From the NCBI GenBank assembly GCA_021781535.1, contig JAJXWO010000002.1, positions 124,001-188,000 on the forward strand: a stretch of DNA of 64,000 bases, read 5' to 3'. The notes under the pieces are model-generated. The model ran no database searches. It was given only the letters and a program-made list of their open reading frames with translations, and had not been told where the DNA came from. Both the position numbers and the translations under genes were made by a program. Of the stretch, positions 19,305 to 28,626 are shown piece after piece; the stretch's first letter is position 1; every line of letters starts with the position of its first letter. Origin of the DNA: Deltaproteobacteria bacterium. GTDB taxonomy: Bacteria; Desulfobacterota; Desulfuromonadia; Geobacterales; Pseudopelobacteraceae.

Positions 19305-21026
19305 ATGCAAAGCAGGATGGAGAAAAAATGGCATATCAAGACTGTTGATGAAGCAAAAGTCAGAGAACTCTCCAGATTTCTCGGCATATGCTCCACCACC
19401 GCTCGTATTTTGATCGGCAGGGGTATTGACTCCGTTGATGTAGCTACGCAGTTTCTCTCTCCAACTCTTTCTGCCATGGTTGACCCGCTGCTGTTGAAAG
19501 GTATGCAGGCTGCGGTTGCGCGAGTGCTGATGGCCTTGAAAGGTGGCGAAACTGTCTGTATCTATGGTGACTACGATGTGGACGGCATTACAGGCACAGC
19601 GCTCCTGGTGTCATTTCTGCGGCAGGTCGGCTTAAACTGTAATTATTTCATACCGAATCGTTTTGATGATGGCTATGGTCTTAACGAAGCGGCGCTTCAA
19701 CGGATCATAGATTCTGGTACTACGCTTATTATATCTGTCGATTGCGGCATTACCTCTTTAGAGGAAGCGGCTTACTGTCAACAGGCGGGAGTCGATCTGA
19801 TAATACTCGATCATCATGCGCCCAAGGAGAGCATTCCGGTCGCCGCTGCTGTAGTCAATCCGCTGCAGCCCGGATGTGCGTATCCATTTAAAATGCTGGC
19901 CGGCGTCGGTGTCGCCTTTAATCTTCTTGTCGCGATACGGAGCCTCATGAGGCAGGAGGGGCTTTTTGGAGTGGGTGATGAGCCGGACCTTCGGGATTGG
20001 CTCGATCTGGTGGCACTCGGAACCATTGCCGATGTGGTGCCACTCGTCGGACAAAACCGGATATATGCGTACTTCGGTTTGCAACGTCTTGAAAATAGCC
20101 GCAGACCGGGCATTGCGGCACTTAAAAAGGTTGCCGGGATCACGGATGCCGTTACCTGTGGCCAGGTTGGCTTTCGTTTGGCTCCCCGTCTCAATGCCGC
20201 CGGGCGCATGGAAAGCGCGGTGCCGGGGGTTGATTTACTGCTTGGTGCAGATGCGGAAGAATGTACCGTTATTGCTGACGAACTGGATACGGCAAATACT
20301 GAACGCCAGACTGTGGAACGCACCATTCTTGAAGAGGCGGCCGGGATGGTTGATAGCGGCGGCAAATATCCGGCCTGCAGGAGCATTGTGCTCGCTTCTA
20401 CTGCCTGGCATCAGGGGGTAATAGGCATTGTCGCCTCCCGGTTAGTCGAACGCTATCATCGGCCGACAATACTGATTGCAATTGACGAACAGGGAACCGC
20501 GAAAGGTTCCGGTCGCAGCATTCCCGGTTTTCACCTGCTGGACGCACTTACGGCCTCTTCTGAGCTTCTTGAACGTTATGGCGGACACCGCTATGCCGCC
20601 GGCGTCGGTTTGCAGTCAGAGCACATTACCGCTTTTGCTGCCGCTTTTGAAGGTGCGGCTCGGCATACACTTGGTGATTCCGATCTTGTGCCGGCACTTG
20701 ATGTAGATGGTGACGTGGCCCCTGCAGAAGTCAATATTGCACTTACCCAAGAGTTACAGCGTTTGGAACCGTTTGGCGCCGGAAATCCGGAACCGACCTT
20801 GCTGCTGCGCAGTGTCACTGTGGTGGAACGCCGGATTGTCGGGGATGGACACTTGAAACTGCGTATCACGGTTGCCGGGCAGACCTTCAATGCCATCGCG
20901 TTCCGGCAGTCAGAATCTCCGACAGACGGGCTGTTGGATATCGCCTTTTTCCCGGAACTTAACTGCTGGAACAATTCAACGACACTGCAGTTACGGATTA
21001 AAGCAATTCGCAGGGCGGAGGCATAA
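19305..21026 (+). CDS. recJ: Single-stranded-DNA-specific exonuclease RecJ
   Basis: RecJ degrades single-stranded DNA 5' to 3' in recombination and mismatch repair. The 573-aa protein has the DHH-family motifs: VCIYGDYDVDGITGTA (motif I), IISVDCGITS, IILDHHAPKE (the DHH motif), and LGTIADVVPL. The DHHA1 part carries GSGRSIPGFHLLDAL and YGGHRYAAGVG, and the C-terminus has an OB-like segment with PFGAGNPEPTL. ATG 19305 is used, with AAGG at 19292-19295; ATG 19317 is possible. The stop overlaps the next start (TAATG). Confidence 0.94.
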   Translation: MQSRMEKKWHIKTVDEAKVRELSRFLGICSTTARILIGRGIDSVDVATQFLSPTLSAMVDPLLLKGMQAAVARVLMALKGGETVCIYGDYDVDGITGTALLVSFLRQVGLNCNYFIPNRFDDGYGLNEAALQRIIDSGTTLIISVDCGITSLEEAAYCQQAGVDLIILDHHAPKESIPVAAAVVNPLQPGCAYPFKMLAGVGVAFNLLVAIRSLMRQEGLFGVGDEPDLRDWLDLVALGTIADVVPLVGQNRIYAYFGLQRLENSRRPGIAALKKVAGITDAVTCGQVGFRLAPRLNAAGRMESAVPGVDLLLGADAEECTVIADELDTANTERQTVERTILEEAAGMVDSGGKYPACRSIVLASTAWHQGVIGIVASRLVERYHRPTILIAIDEQGTAKGSGRSIPGFHLLDALTASSELLERYGGHRYAAGVGLQSEHITAFAAAFEGAARHTLGDSDLVPALDVDGDVAPAEVNIALTQELQRLEPFGAGNPEPTLLLRSVTVVERRIVGDGHLKLRITVAGQTFNAIAFRQSESPTDGLLDIAFFPELNCWNNSTTLQLRIKAIRRAEA

Positions 21027-21925
21027 TGCAACGGAGTGAACGCTTTGACAGTGCCGACCGGATCATAAAAATCGGGTTCTGGATTAACGCAGTATTGATG
21101 GTTATGAAGTTGTCAGCCGGTCACTGGGGACGTTCGGATGCGGTTTTTGCCGATGGTATCGAGAGCGCGTGCGATTTTGTGGCGATTTTTGCTACCATGG
21201 TGGCCCTTAAACTGGGGCGCCAGCCTTTTGATGCCAACCACCCCTACGGTCATGGACGCGCTGAAAGTCTGGCGGCGTTGCTTATTTCACTGGTGATTGC
21301 TGCCACCGGCGGCTGGATCCTGTATGATTCCGTTGCCAGTGTCATCGACGGAGACTTCAAATCACCTGAATGGATCGCAGTTGCTGCTGCTGCCGCGACG
21401 ATACTGATCAAGGAATGGCTCTATCGTTTTACAAAACGTACGGGTAAAAAACTCGAAAGCCCGTCGCTGCTGGCAATTGCCAAAGATCACCGAAAAGATG
21501 CCATTACCTCAATATCAACGTTGATCGGTGTCATTGGTGCCTTTTTCGGTTGGGGGATCATGGATCCGCTGGCGGCCGGTCTGACCTCGTTTTTTATTCT
21601 GCATGTCGGTTACCAGACGTTTCGTGAAGCCGCCCATGATCTGATGGACGGAACAGCCCCGGCTGATTTTATCGATGCACTCCAGGGTCTTGCGGAAAGT
21701 GTAGAACATGTTGAGCATGTGCATGAAATGCGTGCCCGCCGCTCCGGGCAGTATATGATTGTTGACCTGAAGCTAGAAATGGACCCGAATATGACGGTCA
21801 AGCAATCACATGATGTTGCGACTCGTGTAAAAAAACTTATTTTCGATCGTTATCCCGGCGTCGGGGATGTGATGATTCATATAAATCCTCATGACGAGGA
21901 ACATGAGGACCTGATCAGGTTATGA
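21026..21925 (+). CDS. Cation diffusion facilitator family transporter
   Basis: A 299-aa proton-coupled metal exporter of the CDF family in the inner membrane; substrates in the family include Zn, Fe, Mn, Co and Cd. The first helices hold FADGIESACDFVAI, with the Asp ligands, and HPYGHGRAESLAAL. A later helix has DHRKDAITSISTLIG, and a cytoplasmic domain of about 90 residues follows (VEHVHEMRARRSGQY, DVMIHINPHDE). Helix 2 has ESACD where many members have HSLSD, so the metal is not predicted. Its stop overlaps the convergent mtaB gene by 6 bases, with no terminator between them. Confidence 0.88.
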   Translation: MQRSERFDSADRIIKIGFWINAVLMVMKLSAGHWGRSDAVFADGIESACDFVAIFATMVALKLGRQPFDANHPYGHGRAESLAALLISLVIAATGGWILYDSVASVIDGDFKSPEWIAVAAAAATILIKEWLYRFTKRTGKKLESPSLLAIAKDHRKDAITSISTLIGVIGAFFGWGIMDPLAAGLTSFFILHVGYQTFREAAHDLMDGTAPADFIDALQGLAESVEHVEHVHEMRARRSGQYMIVDLKLEMDPNMTVKQSHDVATRVKKLIFDRYPGVGDVMIHINPHDEEHEDLIRL

Positions 21926-23218
21926 GGCTACGACAGATTTTAACTCCCCGGAGCAGGTTTCGTCATTACAGCTGGTTATCGTGATGTCTACTTCCTGATT
22001 AACACGCGACTTCTCACCAGAGAACGAGGTAGAGATATAATTAGGCGTCAGCCCTCTGCACTCTCCTGTCTTATTATTATGACCTTGAACCAGCACTGAA
22101 ACTGTCCTGCCGGTGAAACGTTTCAGGAATAATGTCTTTTTCACCTTGGCGATGCTTCGCAGGATGGCTGCCCGCTCAGTAATAATCTGAGCTGATATAT
22201 GTCCTGCCATTTCTGCCGCTCTGGTCCCGGGGCGACTGGAATAGGGGAATACATGCAGGTCGGAGAACGGCAGATCTTCAAGCAGCTTGACCGTATCTTT
22301 GAACTCCTCCTCTGTCTCTCCCGGAAAACCAGCGATCACGTCAGCACCGATAAATGCATCCGGCATGGCTGTGGTAATCCGTGCTGCAAGATTCCGGAAA
22401 ACATCTGAAGTATATGGTCTCCCCATTCTATTCAATACCGAATCGCTGCCGCTCTGCAGCGGCAGATGCAGGTGCGGACAGATACTGTGCGATGTCGCCA
22501 TCAGTTTGAGAAGATCTTCGCTGACTTCGTTTGGTTCAATCGAACCGATTCGCACGCGGGGCATAATACCGGCGGTATCAATCTCCCTGACCAGAGTCGT
22601 CAGTGATATTGGTGGTGTCAGGTCGAGGCCAAAGGCACCAAGATGGATGCCGGTCAGTACGACTTCTTTGAAGCCGTTGTCGGCAAGAAATTGTAAGCCT
22701 CGCAGGATGTCATCAGGTCTGACACTGCGGCTGCGCCCACGGGCATAGGGGACAATGCAGTACGCGCAGAACGAGTTGCATCCGTTTTGAATCTGGAGAA
22801 ACGCGCGGGTATGCTCGGCAAAGCTGGTCAGCTTGAGCGGTTCTGCCTGGCCGATTGCGGCGATATCGGACACTGCGTTGTTGGTGGATTCAAGAAGGGC
22901 GGAGATGTTCTGCTTCTCCTGATTGCCGAGGATACAATCAAGTTCGGGCATCTTTTCCAGCTCGCCGGGCGATACCTGGGCATAACAGCCGGTTGCCACA
23001 ACGCGTGACGCGGGATTCAGACGGCGGGCGCGCCGGATCAGGCGACGGGTTTCCGCGTCTGTTCGGGCAGTGACCGTGCAGGAGTTGATGATATAAATGT
23101 CGGATGGTTCGCTGAAGGGGACAATACGGTATCCTGCGGCTTTCAATTGTTCAATCATGGCGGCAGATTCGAATTGATTCGTTTTGCACCCCAGAGTACT
23201 GATGGCTACGCGTTTCAT
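21920..23218 (-). CDS. mtaB: tRNA t6A37 methylthiotransferase MtaB
   Basis: A radical-SAM enzyme that adds a methylthio group to t6A at position 37 of tRNAs reading ANN codons. The 432-aa protein opens with STLGCKTNQFES, and further cysteines in INSCTVT and ATGCYAQ complete the first Fe-S cluster. The radical-SAM motif is CNSFCAYCIVPYARGRSRS. A TRAM-like tail follows (GRTVSVLVQG). The TLGCKTNQ start separates MtaB from MiaB and RimO. It overlaps the upstream MATE gene by 4 bases. Confidence 0.9.
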   Translation of the reverse strand: MKRVAISTLGCKTNQFESAAMIEQLKAAGYRIVPFSEPSDIYIINSCTVTARTDAETRRLIRRARRLNPASRVVATGCYAQVSPGELEKMPELDCILGNQEKQNISALLESTNNAVSDIAAIGQAEPLKLTSFAEHTRAFLQIQNGCNSFCAYCIVPYARGRSRSVRPDDILRGLQFLADNGFKEVVLTGIHLGAFGLDLTPPISLTTLVREIDTAGIMPRVRIGSIEPNEVSEDLLKLMATSHSICPHLHLPLQSGSDSVLNRMGRPYTSDVFRNLAARITTAMPDAFIGADVIAGFPGETEEEFKDTVKLLEDLPFSDLHVFPYSSRPGTRAAEMAGHISAQIITERAAILRSIAKVKKTLFLKRFTGRTVSVLVQGHNNKTGECRGLTPNYISTSFSGEKSRVNQEVDITITSCNDETCSGELKSVVAS

Positions 23219-24570
23219 GTGTTTACCAGATCCTTTTCAAGCTTGGCAAGAGTTCTGCTGACATAGATAACAACGACCAGTGCCGCTGTCCATGTTATGC
23301 CGAATATTCCCCACCAGATACCGATAAGCCCTAATCCCATAACAACTGTGAGCAGGTGGAACACAAAGGCGGGTCCGGCAATCTGGCGGTAGAGTCCGAT
23401 GAAGAGACCGAACAGGGGCATCCGTATACCCTGCATGGCAGAAATAGAGATGTAGAGTAGAACATATGCCGGCATTACTAATGCTTCTATAGCAAGAAAT
23501 CCGACCCCTGCGTTAATTACCGAGGCATCATTGGTAAAGAATCCCATTAATTCACGGCGATACAGTAATGCAGCAGCCGTTCCACACAGGGCAAACAGGA
23601 CACCGAAGCGGAGCGAGACACGGACTGTTTCCCGGATGCGGTCAATTCTTCCGGCTCCAAAATTCTGTGCGGTTAGAGCCAGGGTTGAAATATTCAGTCC
23701 CATAACCGGCAACAGGGCGATCTGTTCAATACGTGTTCCAATGCCATAGGCTGCTACGGCATGTTTCCCATAGTGCCCTACGAACCAGGTGATAATAAAG
23801 ATGCCGAGCGAGACTGTCATCATATTCATGGCTGATGGCAATCCCTGTCTGAACAATTCCCGGTAATAACTCCAGCGCGGGCGAAGGTCGGCAAGGCGGA
23901 AGGATGGCATGCTACCGGTTTTCGATATTTGTCTGAAAAGGTAAAAAACCCCGAGGCATTGGATAAAAACAGTTGCCAGGGCAATTCCTGCCAGGCCAAG
24001 CGTCGGAAATCCTGCTCCTCCGTACATAAACCACGGGTCAAGGACAAGATTGAGGCAAAAGCCTCCGATCAAAAAATTGCGGTATGCCACGGTATTGCCG
24101 TGTGAGTTGAGGATGGCATTCATAACAAAGTTAAGGAGAAAAAAGATGCTGCCGGCAAAGATTATGTTCATATAACTCAGCGCAAGTGCAAGGTACTCTC
24201 CTTGTGCACCCATCAGTATGAAAATTCTAGGGGCCAGCACTATTCCCGCAGCAGTGAGGAACAGCGCATGGAGCAGGGCAAAAGAGAGTGACTGGGACAG
24301 ATATCGCCTGGCCTCATTGTGATCCTTGCGGCCGAGCGCATTGCCGATCAGGGTGGTAGCACCAGTCGATACGCCGCTGCCAACCGCCAGAAGCAGAAAA
24401 AAAACCGGGAAAGAAAGCGACATGGCGGCCAGCGCGTTGGTTGAAAGTTTCCCGCCATACCAGGTGTCGACAACATTAAACATGGTATTAAAGAAAAAAC
24501 CGGTTCCAGCCGGTATCGCCAGGCGTCTGACGAGGGTGGAAATTGATGCGGATGTCAGATCGGAAGTCAT
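23215..24570 (-). CDS. MATE family efflux transporter
   Basis: A 451-aa polytopic inner membrane protein with about twelve hydrophobic segments and the two-half arrangement of MATE exporters. Recognisable parts are NTMFNVVDTWYGGKLS in helix 1, GVSTGATTLIGNALGRKD, and the second-half equivalent LALTAQNFGAGRIDRI. Family members export cationic drugs or metabolites in exchange for Na+ or H+. ATG 24570 is chosen; GTG 24591 is possible and neither has a clear ribosome site. It is transcribed with mtaB. Confidence 0.87.
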   Translation of the reverse strand: MTSDLTSASISTLVRRLAIPAGTGFFFNTMFNVVDTWYGGKLSTNALAAMSLSFPVFFLLLAVGSGVSTGATTLIGNALGRKDHNEARRYLSQSLSFALLHALFLTAAGIVLAPRIFILMGAQGEYLALALSYMNIIFAGSIFFLLNFVMNAILNSHGNTVAYRNFLIGGFCLNLVLDPWFMYGGAGFPTLGLAGIALATVFIQCLGVFYLFRQISKTGSMPSFRLADLRPRWSYYRELFRQGLPSAMNMMTVSLGIFIITWFVGHYGKHAVAAYGIGTRIEQIALLPVMGLNISTLALTAQNFGAGRIDRIRETVRVSLRFGVLFALCGTAAALLYRRELMGFFTNDASVINAGVGFLAIEALVMPAYVLLYISISAMQGIRMPLFGLFIGLYRQIAGPAFVFHLLTVVMGLGLIGIWWGIFGITWTAALVVVIYVSRTLAKLEKDLVNT

Positions 24571-24615
24571 GTGTGCAGGGTAAGGTGTCACGTGCTACTG
24601 GTCAAGAAAAAACAG

Positions 24616-24659
24616 TTAGCCGTTTTAGTTGAAAAATACTGAAAAAACGGCTAAAACGG
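24616..24659. promoter_or_regulatory. Overlapping alternative hairpins upstream of cimA
   Basis: TTAGCCGTTTT (24616-24626) can pair perfectly with AAAACGGCTAA (24644-24654). The overlapping CCGTTTTAG (24620-24628) can instead pair with CTAAAACGG (24651-24659). The two stems exclude one another. The second is followed after a few bases by CACGTTTTTATTTT, a T-rich stretch. The site lies 57 bases before cimA and about 45 bases before the divergent MATE start. It could be an attenuator or a DNA operator; which is not decided by the sequence. Confidence 0.5.
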
Positions 24660-24716
24660 AACACGTTTTTATTTTGTCAGGAAAATAAGTAATTTTACTA
24701 CTTTCAGGAGGCATTC

Positions 24717-26285
24717 ATGAGTTTAGTCACGTTGTACGATACAACCTTGCGGGATGGTACCCAAGCTGAAGATATTTCCTTTCTGGTTGAGGATAAAATT
24801 CGCATTGCCCACAAACTCGACGAATTGGGTGTTCATTATATAGAAGGAGGGTGGCCGGGGAGCAACCCCAAAGATGTCTCTTTCTTTAAGGATATAAAGA
24901 AGGAGAAGCTGATGCAGGCCAAAATCGCCGCATTTGGCTCCACTCGTCGCGCCAAGGTTACTCCTGATAAAGATAGCAATATCATCACGTTGATAAAAGC
25001 CGAGCCGGATGCGATTACAATCTTTGGCAAAACCTGGGATTTTCATGTACGAGAAGCGCTGCGCATTTCGTTGGAAGAAAATCTGGAGTTGATTTTTGAT
25101 TCACTCGAATATCTCAAAAAACATGCCCCAGAAGTTTTCTATGATGCGGAACATTTCTTTGACGGCTATAAGGCTAATCCCGAGTATGCCATAAAGACCC
25201 TTCAGGCTGCTGAAAATGCCAGCGTGGACTGTATTATTCTGTGTGACACCAATGGTGGAACAATGCCGTTTGAGGTTGCCGAAATTATCAAAACGGTAAA
25301 AAAACATATCAAGACGCCACTCGGTATTCATACCCATAATGATAGCGAATGCGCCGTCGCCAACACCATGATTGCCGTCGAACAGGGTATTGTTCAGGTG
25401 CAGGGCACTATCAACGGATTTGGTGAACGCTGTGGTAATGCCAATCTCTGCTCCATCATACCGGCTTTGAAGGCCAAGATGAAGAAAGAGTGCATTACCG
25501 ACGAGCAGATGCGGCATCTGCGCGACGTTTCCCGCTATGTGTACGAGCTGGCCAATATATCGCCGGACAAGCATCAGGCATACGTTGGAAATTCGGCGTT
25601 TGCACATAAAGGCGGGGTTCATGTCAGTGCAATCCAGCGCCATCCGGAAACGTACGAGCATATGCGGCCGGAGTTGGTTGGTAATTGCACCCGAGTGCTG
25701 ATTTCCGATCTGTCCGGTCGTTCCAATATCCTCGCAAAGGCTGAAGAATTTAACATCAATCTGGATAGCAAGGATCCTGTCACTCTGGAGATACTTGATA
25801 ATATCAAGGATATGGAGAATCGCGGTTATCAGTTTGAGGGGGCTGAGGCTTCATTTGAATTATTGATGAAAAGAGCGCTTGGCGCTCATAAAAAGTTCTT
25901 CAGCGTTCTAGGGTTCCGGGTGATTGATGAAAAGCGGGGTGAGGATCAAAAACCACTGGCTGAAGCAACCATTATGGTCAAGGTTGGCGGGAAAGTGGAA
26001 CACACCGCCGCTGAAGGCAATGGTCCGGTCAATGCCCTCGACAACGCCATTCGCAAGGCACTGGAAAAATTCTATCCCAAGTTGAAGGAAGTGAAATTGT
26101 TGGACTATAAAGTACGTGTCCTTCCTGCTGGTCAGGGCACCGCCTCATCGACTCGCGTGCTGATTGAATCCGGTGATAAGCAGAGCCGTTGGGGCACCGT
26201 CGGTGTTTCCGATAATATTATTGACGCTTCCTATCAAGCACTTATCGATAGTATCGACTATAAACTGCACAAGTCGGAGGAGTAG
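24717..26285 (+). CDS. cimA: (R)-citramalate synthase
   Basis: Condenses pyruvate and acetyl-CoA to citramalate, the threonine-independent entry to isoleucine synthesis, a route known in Geobacter. The 522-aa protein begins [18 protein letters not shown], the metal- and substrate-binding start of the isopropylmalate synthase superfamily. It has the long CimA-specific segments [10 protein letters not shown] and [13 protein letters not shown], then [10 protein letters not shown] and [13 protein letters not shown] with the metal-binding His pair, and a C-terminal allosteric domain from about residue 400. AGGAGG precedes ATG 24717. The hairpin at 24616 may control it. Confidence 0.92.
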   Translation: MSLVTLYDTTLRDGTQAEDISFLVEDKIRIAHKLDELGVHYIEGGWPGSNPKDVSFFKDIKKEKLMQAKIAAFGSTRRAKVTPDKDSNIITLIKAEPDAITIFGKTWDFHVREALRISLEENLELIFDSLEYLKKHAPEVFYDAEHFFDGYKANPEYAIKTLQAAENASVDCIILCDTNGGTMPFEVAEIIKTVKKHIKTPLGIHTHNDSECAVANTMIAVEQGIVQVQGTINGFGERCGNANLCSIIPALKAKMKKECITDEQMRHLRDVSRYVYELANISPDKHQAYVGNSAFAHKGGVHVSAIQRHPETYEHMRPELVGNCTRVLISDLSGRSNILAKAEEFNINLDSKDPVTLEILDNIKDMENRGYQFEGAEASFELLMKRALGAHKKFFSVLGFRVIDEKRGEDQKPLAEATIMVKVGGKVEHTAAEGNGPVNALDNAIRKALEKFYPKLKEVKLLDYKVRVLPAGQGTASSTRVLIESGDKQSRWGTVGVSDNIIDASYQALIDSIDYKLHKSEE

Positions 26286-26301
26286 ACTGAAGGCGGAAAC
26301 G

Positions 26302-26859
26302 ATGCGGCGGGTCGTGGTGATTATGTGTGCGGCGCTTCTTTTAGTGCCGCTTTCAATCAAAAACCGCATGAGTCAGGATATTCCTGCTCCTGCGGTTTTT
26401 CGTGTTTTATCGAGTGGCAGGATAACCGTCAAAATAAGCGGTGAAGTCCTTCATTCGGGCATATATGAAGTGCCCGCCAACTCATTGGCGGAAAGCGTCA
26501 TAAATATGGCGGTGCCGCTGCGCCCTCTGGAACAGTACAAGGTCAGCTCTTCTGCCGGTACTCCTCTGCACAATGGTTCGGCGGTCGAGCTTGTCGTTCA
26601 GCCAGACGGGACATCATTACTGACAGCAGGGAGAATGACTGTTGCCGAGCAGGTGGTCCTGGGAATTCCACTTGATATTTCAAGCATGAGTGATGCCGAT
26701 TTTGATCGCTTGCCAGGAATTGGACCTGTTTTGGCAGGGCGAATTGTTGCGTATCGTCAAAATAATGGCGGTATTTTGCACGTCAAAGACCTGCTTGGAG
26801 TCAAAGGTATCGGTGAAATGAAATATCAGAAGCTTCGTAACTACTTCCAACAGTCTTAA
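26302..26859 (+). CDS. ComEA-like DNA-binding protein
   Basis: A 185-aa protein with an N-terminal hydrophobic segment (VVVIMCAALLLVPLS). An SLBB-like domain follows (VKISGEVLHSGIYEVP), and two helix-hairpin-helix motifs end it (DRLPGIGPVLAGRIVAYR and KDLLGVKGIGEMKYQKL). This order matches ComEA, the periplasmic DNA receptor of natural transformation. ATG 26302 is used, with AAGG at 26290-26293; longer readings run back into cimA. It follows cimA after 16 bases. Competence is not shown; ComEA-like proteins also occur in species not known to be transformable. Confidence 0.82.
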   Translation: MRRVVVIMCAALLLVPLSIKNRMSQDIPAPAVFRVLSSGRITVKISGEVLHSGIYEVPANSLAESVINMAVPLRPLEQYKVSSSAGTPLHNGSAVELVVQPDGTSLLTAGRMTVAEQVVLGIPLDISSMSDADFDRLPGIGPVLAGRIVAYRQNNGGILHVKDLLGVKGIGEMKYQKLRNYFQQS

Positions 26860-26973
26860 AATATTAGATAATTTAATTTTATACTGTTACTGGCCAATAA
26901 ATTATATTAATTGGCATACAAGGTGTATCTGTCCCGCTATCTCTATTTTATTACAGTAGCAGGGGGGAATTGT

Positions 26974-27129
26974 ATGCATTGTCCACGTTGTAAAGGCCGA
27001 ATGTTTGCTGAGAAGTTCTATGATTTTGTCCGCTCCTTCGACGCCTGGAAGTGTACCTGCTGCGGAGAGCTACTGGATTCGACCATTCTTGCAAATCGGG
27101 CAAGAAACAACAACAATCACCTCGGGTAG
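26974..27129 (+). CDS. 51-aa zinc-ribbon protein
   Basis: A very small protein with two CxxC knuckles (CPRCKGRM and CTCCGELL) separated by about 24 residues, the layout of a zinc ribbon. The start is ATG 26974 with AGGGGGG at 26961-26967. A palindrome GCCAAT-N11-ATTGGC at 26893-26915 lies in its upstream region and may be a regulatory site. An intrinsic terminator follows 37 bases after the stop, so this is a single-gene unit. Function unknown. Confidence 0.7.
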   Translation: MHCPRCKGRMFAEKFYDFVRSFDAWKCTCCGELLDSTILANRARNNNNHLG

Positions 27130-27165
27130 CTCTGATCGTACCGGATTCTAATTGAATCGTCTCCA

Positions 27166-27192
27166 GGGAACCTGATATCAGGTTCCCTTTTT
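27166..27192 (+). terminator. Rho-independent terminator after the zinc-ribbon gene
   Basis: GGGAACCTGAT and ATCAGGTTCCC are a perfect 11-bp self-complementary stem (22-base palindrome), followed by five T residues. It separates the zinc-ribbon gene from the rph unit. Confidence 0.9.
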
Positions 27193-27194
27193 GT

Positions 27195-27223
27195 TTGACA
27201 CGACACTGTTGACAGGTTAATGA
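27195..27223 (+). promoter_or_regulatory. Candidate sigma-70 promoter for rph
   Basis: TTGACA at 27195-27200 and TAATGA at 27218-27223 are spaced by 17 bases, right after the preceding terminator and 43 bases before rph. The -35 box is perfect and the -10 is fair. Confidence 0.5.
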
Positions 27224-27266
27224 ACAGCTCCACGTTTTGATTTTTTGAAGTTGAGGAGTATTATAA

Positions 27267-27983
27267 ATGAGGAATGACGGTCGGAGTGCCGCTGTGTTAC
27301 GTCCTGTGAAATTGACGCGCGGTTTTACCAGGCATGCTGAAGGTTCTGTTTTGGTAGAATTTGGCGATACAATGGTGCTGTGTACGGCATCGGTAGAGGA
27401 ATCCGTACCCCCTTTTCTGAGGGGTAAAGGCAGCGGCTGGGTAACTGCTGAATATGCCATGTTGCCGCGAGCCACTCATACCCGCTCGCAACGTGAAGCG
27501 GCAAAAGGGAAGCAAACCGGGCGTACGCTTGAAATCCAGCGTCTGATCGGTCGATCCTTACGAGCGGTAACGGATCTGGAAAAGCTTGGTGAACGATCAA
27601 TTTATATAGATTGCGATGTCATACAGGCCGACGGTGGAACACGCACCGCTTCAATAACTGGCGCGTATGTTGCTCTCATTGATGCACTTACAACGCTGAA
27701 GTCCAGAGGTCTATTGGTTGAAATCCCGCTCAAGGAAGCTGTTGCGGCTGTCAGTGTCGGCATTGTGGGGGGGGAAGCTCTGTTGGATCTGAATTATATA
27801 GAGGATTCTTCTGCAGAAGTTGATATGAATTTTGTCATAACCTCCAGTGGCCGTTTTGTGGAAGTGCAGGGTACGGCTGAGGCCGAGCCGTTTACGAGCG
27901 CCCAGATGGACGCCATGCGTGACCTTGCTTTGGGGGGCGTACAACAACTTTTTGCATTTCAGCAAGAGGTGCTTGCCGGATGA
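27267..27983 (+). CDS. rph: Ribonuclease PH
   Basis: A phosphate-dependent 3' exoribonuclease that trims tRNA 3' ends. The 238-aa protein begins [19 protein letters not shown] and contains [18 protein letters not shown], the [19 protein letters not shown] segment with the phosphate-binding Arg, and [18 protein letters not shown]. Length fits the family. Its stop overlaps the start of rdgB by 4 bases. Confidence 0.95.
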   Translation: MRNDGRSAAVLRPVKLTRGFTRHAEGSVLVEFGDTMVLCTASVEESVPPFLRGKGSGWVTAEYAMLPRATHTRSQREAAKGKQTGRTLEIQRLIGRSLRAVTDLEKLGERSIYIDCDVIQADGGTRTASITGAYVALIDALTTLKSRGLLVEIPLKEAVAAVSVGIVGGEALLDLNYIEDSSAEVDMNFVITSSGRFVEVQGTAEAEPFTSAQMDAMRDLALGGVQQLFAFQQEVLAG

Positions 27984-28576
27984 AGCATTTGGTTGTAGCG
28001 ACTCGTAATAAGGGTAAAATAGTGGAAATAAATGCACTGCTGACAGGTTTGGTCGATCAGATCAGTAGTGCTGCAGACCATGCCGATTTTCCCGAGACTG
28101 TTGAAGATGGAACCACTTTCGAAGAGAACGCCCTTAAAAAAGCTCGGGAAGCGGCTTGTTTTACCGGGCTTCCGGCGCTGGCAGATGACTCGGGTCTGGT
28201 TGTTAATGCCCTGGGTGGCCGTCCCGGAGTTTTTTCGGCTCGTTATGCCGGCGAGGGTGCCGGTGATACCGCCAACAATGCCCGACTGCTGGAGGAATGT
28301 CAAAATGTACCTGACATTCTCCGCCAAGCGGCTTTCGTCTGTGTGCTGGCATTTGTGACTCCGGAGGGTGTGGAACGACTGTTTACCGGCAGGGTTACTG
28401 GACGGATTCTTTCTGCACCAAGAGGGGAGGGGGGCTTCGGATATGATCCACTTTTTCTGGTGGATGGTTTTGAACGCAGCATGGCAGAACTTACTTTGGC
28501 AGAAAAAAACTCGGTAAGTCACCGAGCCCGGGCTTTTGGAATGTTCCGGGAATATCTTGAAACGATGAAACGATGA
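27980..28576 (+). CDS. rdgB: XTP/dITP diphosphatase
   Basis: Hydrolyses non-canonical purine triphosphates such as XTP and dITP and so protects DNA. The 198-aa protein has [13 protein letters not shown] at the start, [41 protein letters not shown], and GFGYDPLF near the C-terminus, all characteristic of the Ham1/RdgB family. It is coupled to rph through an ATGA overlap, a common pairing. Confidence 0.95.
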   Translation: MKHLVVATRNKGKIVEINALLTGLVDQISSAADHADFPETVEDGTTFEENALKKAREAACFTGLPALADDSGLVVNALGGRPGVFSARYAGEGAGDTANNARLLEECQNVPDILRQAAFVCVLAFVTPEGVERLFTGRVTGRILSAPRGEGGFGYDPLFLVDGFERSMAELTLAEKNSVSHRARAFGMFREYLETMKR

Positions 28577-28626
28577 AGTACCATGTTCTTTGGTAAAGGC
28601 AGATCGGCGAAAAAGGAATTAACACT

